DNA of 64,000 bases from Corynebacterium kroppenstedtii DSM 44385 (GTDB taxonomy: Bacteria > Actinomycetota > Actinomycetes > Mycobacteriales > Mycobacteriaceae): contig NC_012704.1 of the NCBI RefSeq assembly GCF_000023145.1, positions 186,001-250,000 of the forward strand, read 5' to 3'. This document shows, piece by piece, positions 36,229 to 46,956 of the stretch (positions are counted from its first letter, which is position 1; every line of letters begins with the position of its first letter). The notes under the pieces were generated by a model. It was not told the origin of the DNA. It ran no database searches and worked only from the letters and a program-made list of their open reading frames with translations. The position numbers and the translations under genes are program-made.

Positions 36229-37908
36229 TTATTTTCCGCCTACTGCTTTGTCGAAAAGACCGGGGAAACGATGGTTCGGGTCATAAATGTTCTTCACCAG
36301 CTCTGGAATACTGCCTCCATAAAGAGCGGAAAATTCCTCTTTCGAATAAAAAGCCTCGGAATAGAGTGACTTATGCCCGCCCAAGTCGCGAATCTTTCTT
36401 TCAATAACACGATTAAATGCGCCGGGTTGCGGATCATCCGTCAAATCCACGGGCACCGAGGACCAAAAGCCGATATTGACCCACACATCACCCACGGACA
36501 ACGGGTACAGCGGCCACGGATGGGAGCCAGCGCCGTCAGCCAGAGCGACATCGGAGGACAACACATTGCCGCGGGTCGTCAACGATGACGACTCTTCCGC
36601 CAGCTTGATTGGGCACAACCACACTGGCTGGATCTCGCTGGCCTGGAAGAACCACTCCAGGAACTCCGGAACCTTATCCGTCGTCACTTCGACATCCTGA
36701 ACAACGCGCTCACGGGCGGGACGGCCATGGTGAGCCTCAATCCGGTCCGCCAAATCCCATCGCTTGTCGGCGCCCACGATCTTCCAATAGAACGACGACC
36801 GCAACAGCCCATCAGGCCACATCCGACGGATCGTGGGATTCTGCGCACCAAACGCGCGCGAACACCAGAACCAGTCCGTATCCCACCGCCACAGATAATC
36901 GTGCGTGGTCAGCGTGTCGCGAGTCGTGCCCTCGGGGTGCTGCAGAGAGCGGTAATAAATGTGCTCACCCGTGTAATCGGACACTCGAGGCGGAATCTCC
37001 GCCGATTGCCGACCCAAGACCAAATAGCCCTCGGTAGGGGAAAACACCACACCATCTAAATGATCGACAGGCTCGCCGTCGTACTCGTGGCTGGACACAA
37101 TGCTGTCAATCGCCGCGGCAATAGAGGTGAGGTCGTGAAAACGAACATGCCTAAGCTCCACGAACGGCTTAATTTTCTCAATCTTTATTTTGATCCGAAC
37201 CGCATAACCTAATGAACCATACGAATTGGGATAAGCACGGAAAAGATCAACATTTTCGACGGGACTACAGGTGACAATATCGCCCGTGCCAGTCAAAATA
37301 TCCATCTCTATGACGGATTCGTGGGGCAGACCATTGCGGAAACAGCTGGACTCCACGCCCATGCCGGTAATAGCGCCGCCCAATGTGATGGTCTTCAACT
37401 CCGGCACAACATAGGGCGCGAAACCAAACGGAAGTAAGGTATCCACAAGGTTTTCATATGTGCACATGCCTTGAACGTCGGCAGTCTGTGCTTTTGTATC
37501 CACGGCAATGACGCGGCCAAGCCCCTCGACGTTCAAACCGGGTGTCTTTGTTGCCGTTCGAGAGCGGAAAAGGTTTGACGTTTTCTTCGCCAACCTCACC
37601 TGGGCTTCTGACGGAATAGCGTCAAAAGATTTCTGAAGCTCATCGATACCTTTTTGGTGTTCAAACCACCCAATAGGGTCGATGACGCGCCGGGACCCAT
37701 TACCCCAGTGCGCTGCAGTTAACTCCTCCGGAGGAAGACCACCCCGCGGCCCCGGAACGACATCGGGATCAACCCCGATATGGCTGCCCACTCGAGAGAC
37801 ACCAGACACGGCGGCACTGGATAATCCTTCCGCCGCAGATCGGGCGGTAGTGCCAAGGGCGGAATCACCGAAAAGAGCAGAGGGGCGGAGATGGTCACGC
37901 AAAGTCAT
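36229..37908 (-). CDS. FAD-binding oxidoreductase, probable 10-methylene fatty-acyl reductase (TmsA/BfaA/UfaA-like)
   Basis: 559 residues. A PCMH-type FAD domain is seen from about 110 (LNVEGLGRVIAVDTKAQTADV, VPELKTITLGGAITGMGVESS, GSLGYAVRIKIKIEKIKPF) and the C-terminal half ends LKNIYDPNHRFPGLFDKAVGG, the closing motif of DWARF1/seladin-like enzymes. By position beside two fatty-acid methyltransferases it should reduce the methylene group to the methyl branch. Its ATG overlaps the gatD TGA (ATGA), so it is coupled to the cell-wall gene pair, an unexpected link. Confidence 0.85.
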   Translation of the reverse strand: MTLRDHLRPSALFGDSALGTTARSAAEGLSSAAVSGVSRVGSHIGVDPDVVPGPRGGLPPEELTAAHWGNGSRRVIDPIGWFEHQKGIDELQKSFDAIPSEAQVRLAKKTSNLFRSRTATKTPGLNVEGLGRVIAVDTKAQTADVQGMCTYENLVDTLLPFGFAPYVVPELKTITLGGAITGMGVESSCFRNGLPHESVIEMDILTGTGDIVTCSPVENVDLFRAYPNSYGSLGYAVRIKIKIEKIKPFVELRHVRFHDLTSIAAAIDSIVSSHEYDGEPVDHLDGVVFSPTEGYLVLGRQSAEIPPRVSDYTGEHIYYRSLQHPEGTTRDTLTTHDYLWRWDTDWFWCSRAFGAQNPTIRRMWPDGLLRSSFYWKIVGADKRWDLADRIEAHHGRPARERVVQDVEVTTDKVPEFLEWFFQASEIQPVWLCPIKLAEESSSLTTRGNVLSSDVALADGAGSHPWPLYPLSVGDVWVNIGFWSSVPVDLTDDPQPGAFNRVIERKIRDLGGHKSLYSEAFYSKEEFSALYGGSIPELVKNIYDPNHRFPGLFDKAVGGK

Positions 37909-38861
37909 GACGTAAAGTCTATGCGCTCCCGGCGAAGCTGCGACACTTCATTGTTTAATTCCCTAGCTAATTCGAGATGCCTCGACCCCATATCCAGGCT
38001 ATCCAGGCCACCACGAATCGACGGATCGATGTCATCACCCAGCGGTGGGAGATCATCAACCTCCACACCCAACGCCCGAGCGATAAGCACGTCGGCAAGC
38101 TGCGGATTCCTCGCTAGCGCCGGGCCATGCATGTACGTCGCAATAATCGATCCTTGGACGGCCCCTTCGGCAGAGGTCTGATAATCAGCCTCATCACCCT
38201 CAAGGTGGACCGCCTCTGCGCCATACGCGTCACAGTTACCGGTCCCGTGAAGCACACGTCCCAACGGGCGTGCATCCGGGCCCAAAATCGTCGCACCCAT
38301 GTGGTTCGCAAAACCAGTGAGCTGGTCAGTCAGCCCGCGCGTGAAGTCATCGGTGCGTACCGACGTCGCGTCCTGTGATGATCCTGCGTCCTGCTGCTCA
38401 GCCTGAAGCGGCTCCGAGCGAAGCTCACCGATCATGCGGACCTTCAGGCTCGACGTCGTCGCATCCAGCAGCCCAAGGCCATCCACCATGGAACCGGACG
38501 CGCGGAAGGATTGCCCAAACACCTGTAGACCAGCGCAAATAGCAAGAATCGGGGTACCTTTGTTCGCGGCGCGAATAATTCCCCCGTCGGCACGAAGATG
38601 CTCGGAAGCAAGAATCTGGGCTGTATCTTCACCACCGCCGACGGTGTACAAATCCAAACTGTCCGGCACGGGGTCGCCGAGATGAATCGGAACAATCTCC
38701 GCCGCCACCCCGCGGAGGCGCAGGCGTTGGCGCACAATCAGCGCGTTGCCGTCGTCGCCATAGGTGCCCAACACATCGGGCAAAATCAGGCCGATCTGGA
38801 ACTGCGATGACGACCGCCGCGACCCTGACGGCGAAGACACAGCGTGGGATTTAGCGGGCAT
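37905..38861 (-). CDS. gatD: Lipid II isoglutaminyl synthase, glutaminase subunit GatD
   Basis: 318 residues from ATG 38859-38861, inside the last codons of murT. A class I glutamine amidotransferase of the CobB/CobQ type: IGLILPDVLGTYGDDGNALIV at the start, nucleophile Cys in ILAICAGLQVFGQSF, and His in ATYMHGPALARNP. It releases ammonia that MurT uses to amidate the D-Glu of lipid II. The overlap with murT fits their obligate complex. The N-terminal 20 residues and the spacer around EPLQAEQQDAGSSQDATS are longer than in staphylococcal GatD. Confidence 0.93.
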   Translation of the reverse strand: MPAKSHAVSSPSGSRRSSSQFQIGLILPDVLGTYGDDGNALIVRQRLRLRGVAAEIVPIHLGDPVPDSLDLYTVGGGEDTAQILASEHLRADGGIIRAANKGTPILAICAGLQVFGQSFRASGSMVDGLGLLDATTSSLKVRMIGELRSEPLQAEQQDAGSSQDATSVRTDDFTRGLTDQLTGFANHMGATILGPDARPLGRVLHGTGNCDAYGAEAVHLEGDEADYQTSAEGAVQGSIIATYMHGPALARNPQLADVLIARALGVEVDDLPPLGDDIDPSIRGGLDSLDMGSRHLELARELNNEVSQLRRERIDFTS

Positions 38862-40377
38862 CGGTGTCCTCCTTGTCTGCGGTGTTCTGCTTCGACTCCT
38901 TGGCGACGGCCCGGTCAAGGGCGCGCTTGAGGTCGCGGAAGGCCGTGTAGTTGGCCAGCACTTCCACTCGACCCGGCGGGCACGTTTTGATCGCTTCCAG
39001 TGCATCCTTCACCAGTTGGTGGCGGACGCCGGCGTATCCGAGTCGAACGGCCAGGTCAGCACCGCGTTCACCGGCGGCAACTACGGCTAACTCGTCGAGA
39101 TTCTCAAACCGAACGTCCCATAGCCAGGACAGGTCTACACCGTCGGCGACCTGCCCATTTGTGGCAATGACCAGGCCATCCGCGGACCGATCAACCATGC
39201 TCAGCGCCTCTTGCCAACCGGCAGGATTCTTAGCGAGCAACAGATGAACGTCGCGCCCGGCATACGACACCGTGGAATAACGGCCAGCCACGGACTGCAC
39301 GTTTTCGGTCGCCGCCAGGCCTTTCTTCACATCCGCGCCCAAGGCCAACGCGGCCACCACTGCTTGGGCTGCGTTGCCACGGTTCGCGTCTCCAGGCAGC
39401 GACAAAGTCAAGGGCAGAACAGTTCCCGCCGGCAAACCCGTCGCCTTTGCCGCGGACGCAGAATCAATACGCAGCCCGTCGGGCGTCATTGAATAATCCG
39501 GGGAGGGGCGTCGGAACTCGGAGCCATCGGGCAGGGGCTTCGCCGCGTACCACTCAACATGGTTGGTCGAATCCGACTCGTCCGACACCTCGCGGCGAAT
39601 AATCGCACCACCCGTACGCGGGCACGATGTCGATTCACCCTGCCAACCCAAGCCAGCTGACACCCACACCACGTTCGGGCTATCCCACGCAGCCGAGGTC
39701 ACCATGACATCGTCGCAGTTAGCCACCACCGTCATGTTGGGGTGCTTATTCACCGCCCCCCGCAGCGCCCGCTCAATACTGTTGATCTCTCCCACGCGAT
39801 CCAGCTGGTCACGGCTCAAATTGAGAAGAACCAGCACCTGCGGATCCAGCTTGTCGGCAATGGCCGGCACGTGCATTTCATCGACTTCCAACGTGGCGAC
39901 GTCATAATCGCCACCTGCACGCAGCGCCGAGACGACGCCCGCGTCCATGTTGTCCCCGCCCTCATTGGTGGCGGTGGTGAAAGCGGTGCGTGCGGCAGCG
40001 GCCAGCATCCGAGTCGTTGTGGACTTACCGTTCGTTCCCGTCACCAACGCGATGGGGCGCCCCGCGTTGATCCGGCCCATGATCATCGGATCAATCGCTG
40101 CGGCAATCATCCCGCCGATCATCCCGCCTGAGCCACGGCCCGTTTTCTTCGAGGCCCAGGTAGCTGCGTCGGCAAGAGCAAGAGCAGCCCGACCCTGAGT
40201 GTTGAGCTGGGCCTTCGGAGTATCGCTGGTCACGCTCGTGATCCGAGCCTCCAAGGAGTCACTGACACTATCCGCGCTGGAGCGGAGTACCTGGTCAGCG
40301 CGCCGACGGAACGCGTGCAGCGAGCTCACGGCGCGTTCCCGTACGCCAGAACGAGTGGAATCCGAGTTTTCGGTCAT
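38851..40377 (-). CDS. murT: Lipid II isoglutaminyl synthase, ligase subunit MurT
   Basis: 508 residues from ATG 40375-40377 (AGGACA just before). Mur-ligase-like: central domain with P-loop ALVTGTNGKSTTTRML and the DUF1727 C-terminal domain. It activates the D-Glu carboxylate of lipid II for amidation with GatD ammonia, making D-isoglutamine, needed for cross-linking in corynebacteria. The staphylococcal enzyme has a four-Cys zinc ribbon; here only STSCPRTGG keeps one Cys, and the partner part reads VEWYAAKPLPDGSEFRRP without Cys, so the ribbon is probably metal-free. First gene of a coupled run. Confidence 0.93.
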   Translation of the reverse strand: MTENSDSTRSGVRERAVSSLHAFRRRADQVLRSSADSVSDSLEARITSVTSDTPKAQLNTQGRAALALADAATWASKKTGRGSGGMIGGMIAAAIDPMIMGRINAGRPIALVTGTNGKSTTTRMLAAAARTAFTTATNEGGDNMDAGVVSALRAGGDYDVATLEVDEMHVPAIADKLDPQVLVLLNLSRDQLDRVGEINSIERALRGAVNKHPNMTVVANCDDVMVTSAAWDSPNVVWVSAGLGWQGESTSCPRTGGAIIRREVSDESDSTNHVEWYAAKPLPDGSEFRRPSPDYSMTPDGLRIDSASAAKATGLPAGTVLPLTLSLPGDANRGNAAQAVVAALALGADVKKGLAATENVQSVAGRYSTVSYAGRDVHLLLAKNPAGWQEALSMVDRSADGLVIATNGQVADGVDLSWLWDVRFENLDELAVVAAGERGADLAVRLGYAGVRHQLVKDALEAIKTCPPGRVEVLANYTAFRDLKRALDRAVAKESKQNTADKEDTDAR

Positions 40378-40507
40378 TGTCCTAGAATACGTGGCTCCCG
40401 GACACATGCCACTTCAGTCCGGGAGTATTGTGAATCCTTTTCGGGGTCGCTTGTCCTGCCGGGAGTGTGAGTTATGGCTGTTCGGGCGCGGTTTATAGCT
40501 GCGCGGT

Positions 40508-42421
40508 TTAGCGCTGCTCGGCGTCGGTAGCCTCCTCGGCCAGACGCATAAACTCGGTGTCGCGAACCAGGGGAATGCCCTTCCTGTGTGCGTGCAAGGC
40601 GCGTCCCTCATGAGGAGCCCCATCGTGCTCTAATCCGTGGCCCGTGCCATTGAACACGACCAACGACGTCTCCCGGGTTAGCTTTTCGGAATAAGTCAGC
40701 CCAGCCCGCACGGCCGCCTCGATCAGATCATCAGGATTCATATCCACTTCGGGAGCGACCGTGAAAACCATCCCGCGCTTCAATTTCTGACCGGGCGACC
40801 ACACACCCGGGTTAGGCGCAATGACCGGGGCTAATGCCGCATCAATTCGTATTGCCGAGCGCTGCAGCCCTACTCGATCCGCCCGCAGGTCATGCGGATC
40901 ACGCTTATCGACGTTGTCCCAGGCATCATCATCCGCCCACACCAGCGGGGTAGGAGCATCGTCTGGACGCTCGTTATCCTTCTTGCCGACGCCGGTCTCG
41001 TCGCTGTGATCTTCGTCGTCGCGGTGGTCGTCGCTACGTCCCGAGTCGCTACGGTCATCCCCACGACGCTCGCGCGCTTCGTGCAACGCAAACGCCGCAG
41101 CGCTGATGGGCTCGATCCCGGCGCGATCAAGCTGTTCCATGGCCAGCTCACCCACCAGAACAGCGTCGGCCTGGAGAAGCTGCAGGGGGTCGATGCTCCG
41201 TCGCAGCTCAGATGCCTCGGCCCCAACGCCGGGAAGCGTCGTGTACGCATCGGGTGAGGAGCCCATGTCCAGCACTGTGGTCGCCGGAAGTGTGTCGTCG
41301 ACAAGATTGTAAGCGGCCGCAATGCCCCGCAGGCGAGTTTCGGCGATGGGCAGCCCCTGCCGCCGGGCCGTCGCTTGTGTGTCGATGATCGATACTGGGC
41401 GGGGGACGTGCCCATTATGGCGACGCCTGCGCTGGCGACGGTTTTTTGCCGACGCGGAACGGACCGTCCGGCGTGCCTCCTGCGCGATGAAACCCCAGGT
41501 GGTGGCGGTGTCGTGGACGATCAGGACGCGGCCGTCGATAACGCGATCGATTTGCCGGAGCGTGGAGCTGAAGCGCGGGGCTGTGCGGAAAGCATCGGGG
41601 GCGAGGCCGAAGAGGTGGAGGGGGCCGGGGTCGGCGTCAGTGTTGAAGACTCGTTGCCAGTTGGAGACAGGCAGGCCGTCGGCGTCGAAAAATGCGGCGT
41701 CGAGGGCCAGCATGCGGCCGGTCGACGGGTGGATGTTAGTTGTGCGTAGAACGACGGCCACCATCGGCGCGTCCTCGATGGACGGGATGGGTTCCCGCGG
41801 TGAGCGCACGTGGGTGTTTCCGGCGTTGTATTTGTCCTTGTCCGGGTTCGTGATGACACCTTCGGCCGTCAATCCTCGGTGACCACGGCGCGGGCCTGGG
41901 GTTGCAGGCGCACGTGTTCCAGACTTTCGCGTTGCGGGCGCACGGGTTACGGACGATGGCTGCGTGCCCGACGAGGGCTTCCGACGAGCCGGCCGCGTCG
42001 ACGAATCCGACTGTTCCTGCTGTCGCGCCGGGCGCTGGTCCTTGGGTTCGTGCTGTTGGCTGCGCTGTCCGGCGTTGGGCGCCGCGGCCGGCCGATTGCT
42101 CCGCCGCCGCGCCCGTCGGCGATTCTTATTCCTCCCATGCTGCGAGCTGGAGTTATCCCCACTCGAAGACTCGTTCGAGGTACTGCTCCCCGAGCCATCC
42201 TTCGCACGTTGCTGCTTATTTCCGTGCTGCGCGGAATAGGTGGCGCGGCGCCGACGTCGCTCTCGACGCGCACGCGAATTATTGCGGGAACGACGATGCC
42301 CGTCGTTCGACCGCGAACCCCCGGTGTTGTTCCCCCCACGGTCGGCGTCGACGTCGTGTGAATGTGACGTGCGAGCGTCGGAGCCCCGGCTGGTGGAAGA
42401 GTGATCGGAGGTCGATGTCAT
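40508..42421 (-). CDS. Exonuclease-like (DnaQ-related) protein with BRCT-type C-terminus, active site lost
   Basis: 637 residues from ATG 42419-42421; the frame continues to 42481. The first 200 residues are disordered and basic (Arg/Ser/Asn-rich). Then comes an RNase H-like core where the DEDD residues should be: strand VAVVLRTTNIHPSTGRML in place of VxDxETTG, LIVHDTATTWGFIAQEA in place of HN..FD, and GIAAAYNLVDDTLPA. None keeps the acidic metal ligands in order except one Asp. A second disordered acidic piece leads to a BRCT-like end (KRGMVFTVAPEVDMNPDDLIEAAVRAG, TSLVVFNGTG). C. glutamicum has a like protein beside leuA. A structural or DNA-binding role is more likely than nuclease. Confidence 0.7.
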   Translation of the reverse strand: MTSTSDHSSTSRGSDARTSHSHDVDADRGGNNTGGSRSNDGHRRSRNNSRARRERRRRRATYSAQHGNKQQRAKDGSGSSTSNESSSGDNSSSQHGRNKNRRRARRRSNRPAAAPNAGQRSQQHEPKDQRPARQQEQSDSSTRPARRKPSSGTQPSSVTRAPATRKSGTRAPATPGPRRGHRGLTAEGVITNPDKDKYNAGNTHVRSPREPIPSIEDAPMVAVVLRTTNIHPSTGRMLALDAAFFDADGLPVSNWQRVFNTDADPGPLHLFGLAPDAFRTAPRFSSTLRQIDRVIDGRVLIVHDTATTWGFIAQEARRTVRSASAKNRRQRRRRHNGHVPRPVSIIDTQATARRQGLPIAETRLRGIAAAYNLVDDTLPATTVLDMGSSPDAYTTLPGVGAEASELRRSIDPLQLLQADAVLVGELAMEQLDRAGIEPISAAAFALHEARERRGDDRSDSGRSDDHRDDEDHSDETGVGKKDNERPDDAPTPLVWADDDAWDNVDKRDPHDLRADRVGLQRSAIRIDAALAPVIAPNPGVWSPGQKLKRGMVFTVAPEVDMNPDDLIEAAVRAGLTYSEKLTRETSLVVFNGTGHGLEHDGAPHEGRALHAHRKGIPLVRDTEFMRLAEEATDAEQR

Positions 42422-42431
42422 GCCCGATATG

Positions 42432-43214
42432 CTACCCGGCGACGAACTTGTTGACGTTTCGGGTAATGAATGACGGAACAAGGCGGATCAGATAGCGCAA
42501 CGTGAGGTCCAGGCCTGACACGGAGTAAAAATGCCGCTGCCGCTCAAAGAAATTCGCGGGGTGAACAGCTTTCCACACAACCTCGGCCACTTGTTCCGGC
42601 GTGATCCGCACACCGAGTCGCTTCGTCGACGCGGCATCGACGTCGGCAAGAGCGGTTTGTACCCACAGCGGTTGAAGAGCGACGACGCGGATCTTACTTT
42701 TTCTCCACTCAAGGTCCAGCGCCTGGGTGAACCCCGTGACGAAGAACTTCGACGCGGAATACGGCGTAATGTGCGGTTGGCCGTAGAGTGCCGCGGCGGA
42801 ACCCATGTTCACCAGGTGCGCGCCGGGCGTGCGCGAGAGGTACGGATGTGCGGCGCGCGCTCCATAGATGACGCCGGTGCAGTTGATATCGCACTGCTTC
42901 TTGATGATCTCGGGGGACTGGTCGACGATGTCGTGGTCGCCGATGATGCCAGCGTTGTTATCGAGCACATCCAGCCGCCCACCGGTGTGCGCGGTGAAGT
43001 CTGCCAGCGCCTCTTCCCACTGGTTGTAGTTGGTGACATCGAGTTCACCGGTGATGATGTCGGGGTAATCGCGGGATAGTTCCTCGAGGGCAGCGGCGTC
43101 GATATCGTACACCCCGACGATCCAGCCTTCCTTGTGGAATCGGAGTGCGACTTCGCGGCCGATGCCCGACGCCCCGCCCGAGATAAAAATATTTTTATGT
43201 TGTGAAGTACTCAT
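42432..43214 (-). CDS. Short-chain dehydrogenase/reductase
   Basis: 260 residues. NAD(P) motif ISGGASGIGREVA (11-23), NNAG at about 87, and the catalytic Ser and Tyr-x3-Lys in SAAALYGQPHITPYSASKFF. It is a classical SDR; ending with a hydrophobic, basic C-terminus (LTLRYLIRLVPSFITRNVNKF) suggests membrane association, as in acyl-reducing or sterol-like members. It stands divergent to the aldehyde dehydrogenase gene with 48 bases between, so the two may share control and act in sequence on an alcohol/aldehyde, but the substrate is unknown. Confidence 0.88.
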   Translation of the reverse strand: MSTSQHKNIFISGGASGIGREVALRFHKEGWIVGVYDIDAAALEELSRDYPDIITGELDVTNYNQWEEALADFTAHTGGRLDVLDNNAGIIGDHDIVDQSPEIIKKQCDINCTGVIYGARAAHPYLSRTPGAHLVNMGSAAALYGQPHITPYSASKFFVTGFTQALDLEWRKSKIRVVALQPLWVQTALADVDAASTKRLGVRITPEQVAEVVWKAVHPANFFERQRHFYSVSGLDLTLRYLIRLVPSFITRNVNKFVAG

Positions 43215-43262
43215 GTGATCAATCTAACCTTTTTTGGGCGCTGCTCGCGTACACTTCGAAAT

Positions 43263-44870
43263 ATGTTTGCACCCAAATGTTCTACGTTCCTTCCGGATCG
43301 GCTGCCGCAGGGCCCTTTGCCCGACGATCTCGCCGCGGAACTTCGTGCGCTCACCGTCAACACCACCACCGGAAGTGTTGCCACCGAAAAGCGGCACAAC
43401 GTAGAGAATCCGTGGGACGGCGCCACCGTCGGCTGGGTGGGTATCGGCACCACAGACGACGTCACCCACGCTTTCCGACGCGCCCGCGAGGTGCAGAAAA
43501 CATGGCGCGAGACCCCCTTTGATCAGCGCAAACAAATACTCACGCGCTTCCACGACCTCGTGTTGAAGAAACGTGACCTCCTACTCGACATCATCCAGCT
43601 GGAAACGGGGAAGGACCGCGCCTCAGCCTTCGACGAGGTGATGGACGTGGCGAATAACGCCCGCTATTACGCAAACTCGGCCGAAAAACTAATGCGTCCC
43701 GCCCGACGGACTGCCGGCATTCCCGTGCTCGGGAGAGCGCGCGAGTATCGCTCGCCGAAGGGAGTGGTGGGGCAAATTACCCCATGGAATTACCCCCTCA
43801 CCCTCGGAATATCCGATGCCATCGCAGCCATCGCCGCAGGAAACACGGTGGTAGCCAAGCCCGACTCCGATACACCATTTTGTTCGCTCATCTGCGTACA
43901 GCTGCTCAAGGATGCCGGACTTCCCGCCGACGTCATCCAGATCATCACCGGCGAAGGGCGCGTCGTCGGATCCGCCATTGCCGACGCGTGCGACTACCTC
44001 ATGTTCACCGGTTCGACGAAAACCGGCCAGCGCCTGGGCCAACAAGTAGGGCGACGTCTCGTCGGCTTTTCCGCAGAACTGGGCGGCAAAAACCCCATGA
44101 TCATTACGGGCGATGCCGACGCGCGCCGGGCAGCCTCGCGCGCCGTGAACGCATGTTTTTCCAACTCGGGACAACTCTGTGTGTCCATCGAGAGGATCTA
44201 CGTTGTCCAGGAAATTTACGACGACTTCGTCAGTGCTTTCAGCGCTGAAGTCAACCGGATGAAACTCGGCGCGGGCTTCGATTGGTCCGTCACCATGGGG
44301 TCCTTGGTCAGTAAAGAGCAGCTCGCCACGGTGGAGTCTTTTGTTGAGGACGCGCGCGAGAAGGGTGCCCGCATCCTCGCAGGTGGGCGCGCTCGGCCGG
44401 ATCTTGGCCCGTGTTTCTACGAACCGACCGTGCTCGAGGGAGTGTCAGATGACATGAGGCTCAAGCGCGAGGAAGTCTTCGGCCCGGTTGTTTATGTCGA
44501 GAGGGTCAACACTGTGGACGACGCGCTCGCCCGGGCAAATGACACGAACTACGGGTTGAACGCGTCCATCGTCGGCCCGTCCGACACGGCGTGGAACATT
44601 GCGCGTCGTGTTGAGGCAGGAACGGTCAACATTAACGACGGCTATGCCGCAGCATGGTCGACGGTCGACGCACCTCTCGGCGGCGTCAAAGACTCCGGGA
44701 TGTCCCGCAGGCATGGCGCGGAGGGACTACTGAAGTACACCGAGTCGCACACCATCGTGGAGATGCGGGGCATGTCGGTTAGTGGCCCACGTTTCCTCAG
44801 CCGCAAACTCTATGCCGCCATCATGGGAAGGCTTCTCAGCGTCGGGCAAAAACTCCGGCTCCTGAAGTAG
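43263..44870 (+). CDS. NAD(P)-dependent aldehyde dehydrogenase, succinate-semialdehyde dehydrogenase-like
   Basis: 535 residues from ATG 43263 (a frame from 43215 exists). It has TPWNYPLTLGISDAIAAIAAGNTVVAKPD, the Glu motif AELGGKNPMI and the Cys motif FSNSGQLCVSIERIYV. This is the longer GabD2 form of actinobacteria, which oxidises succinate semialdehyde among others. The C-terminal 35 residues (VSGPRFLSRKLYAAIMGRLLSVGQKL) are an added amphipathic, basic end. Its last base is two bases from the leuA stop on the other strand. Confidence 0.88.
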   Translation: MFAPKCSTFLPDRLPQGPLPDDLAAELRALTVNTTTGSVATEKRHNVENPWDGATVGWVGIGTTDDVTHAFRRAREVQKTWRETPFDQRKQILTRFHDLVLKKRDLLLDIIQLETGKDRASAFDEVMDVANNARYYANSAEKLMRPARRTAGIPVLGRAREYRSPKGVVGQITPWNYPLTLGISDAIAAIAAGNTVVAKPDSDTPFCSLICVQLLKDAGLPADVIQIITGEGRVVGSAIADACDYLMFTGSTKTGQRLGQQVGRRLVGFSAELGGKNPMIITGDADARRAASRAVNACFSNSGQLCVSIERIYVVQEIYDDFVSAFSAEVNRMKLGAGFDWSVTMGSLVSKEQLATVESFVEDAREKGARILAGGRARPDLGPCFYEPTVLEGVSDDMRLKREEVFGPVVYVERVNTVDDALARANDTNYGLNASIVGPSDTAWNIARRVEAGTVNINDGYAAAWSTVDAPLGGVKDSGMSRRHGAEGLLKYTESHTIVEMRGMSVSGPRFLSRKLYAAIMGRLLSVGQKLRLLK

Positions 44871-44872
44871 CG

Positions 44873-46744
<1,872 letters not shown>

Positions 46745-46751
46745 TCAAGTC

Positions 46752-46791
46752 CCGACCGGCACAGCGAACCCCGCGACGGGGAGCCGATCGG
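46752..46791 (-). promoter_or_regulatory. Attenuator-like hairpin in the leuA leader
   Basis: CCGATCGGC pairs with GCCGGTCGG (one G-U or mismatch) around an inner CCCCGTCGCGGGG hairpin. It begins on the base next to the leader TAA, so a ribosome finishing the leader would cover it. No T run follows, so control of translation rather than termination is more likely. Confidence 0.55.
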
Positions 46792-46863
46792 TTATACCCG
46801 GGCCCCGCCGCGGCACATAAGGAGGAGAGCCGCGCAGCTAGATGTTCCGCTCAAAGAACGCAT
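46792..46863 (-). CDS. leuL: Leucine leader peptide
   Basis: A 23-residue reading frame with the sequence MRSLSGTSSCAALLLMCRGG then ARV and TAA. It has four Leu in all, three in a row (CTC CTC CTT), as expected for a leucine-sensing leader before leuA in corynebacteria. It has no ribosome-binding site; the ATG is about seven bases after a -10 box, so it is probably leaderless. Confidence 0.7.
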   Translation of the reverse strand: MRSLSGTSSCAALLLMCRGGARV

Positions 46864-46869
46864 ATGAAA

Positions 46870-46897
46870 ACCGTAGCACGGTCACTGCGCATGTGAA
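46870..46897 (-). promoter_or_regulatory. leuA promoter
   Basis: TTCACA (-35) and TACGGT (-10) are separated by 16 bases on the minus strand, with the leuL ATG starting seven bases after the -10 box. By resemblance to the sigma-A consensus only. Confidence 0.5.
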
Positions 46898-46956
46898 GGA
46901 TTATGGGAAATAGACGGGGCAATGAGATCCGCCCCTTGTGGCTGCCCACTCATCGA

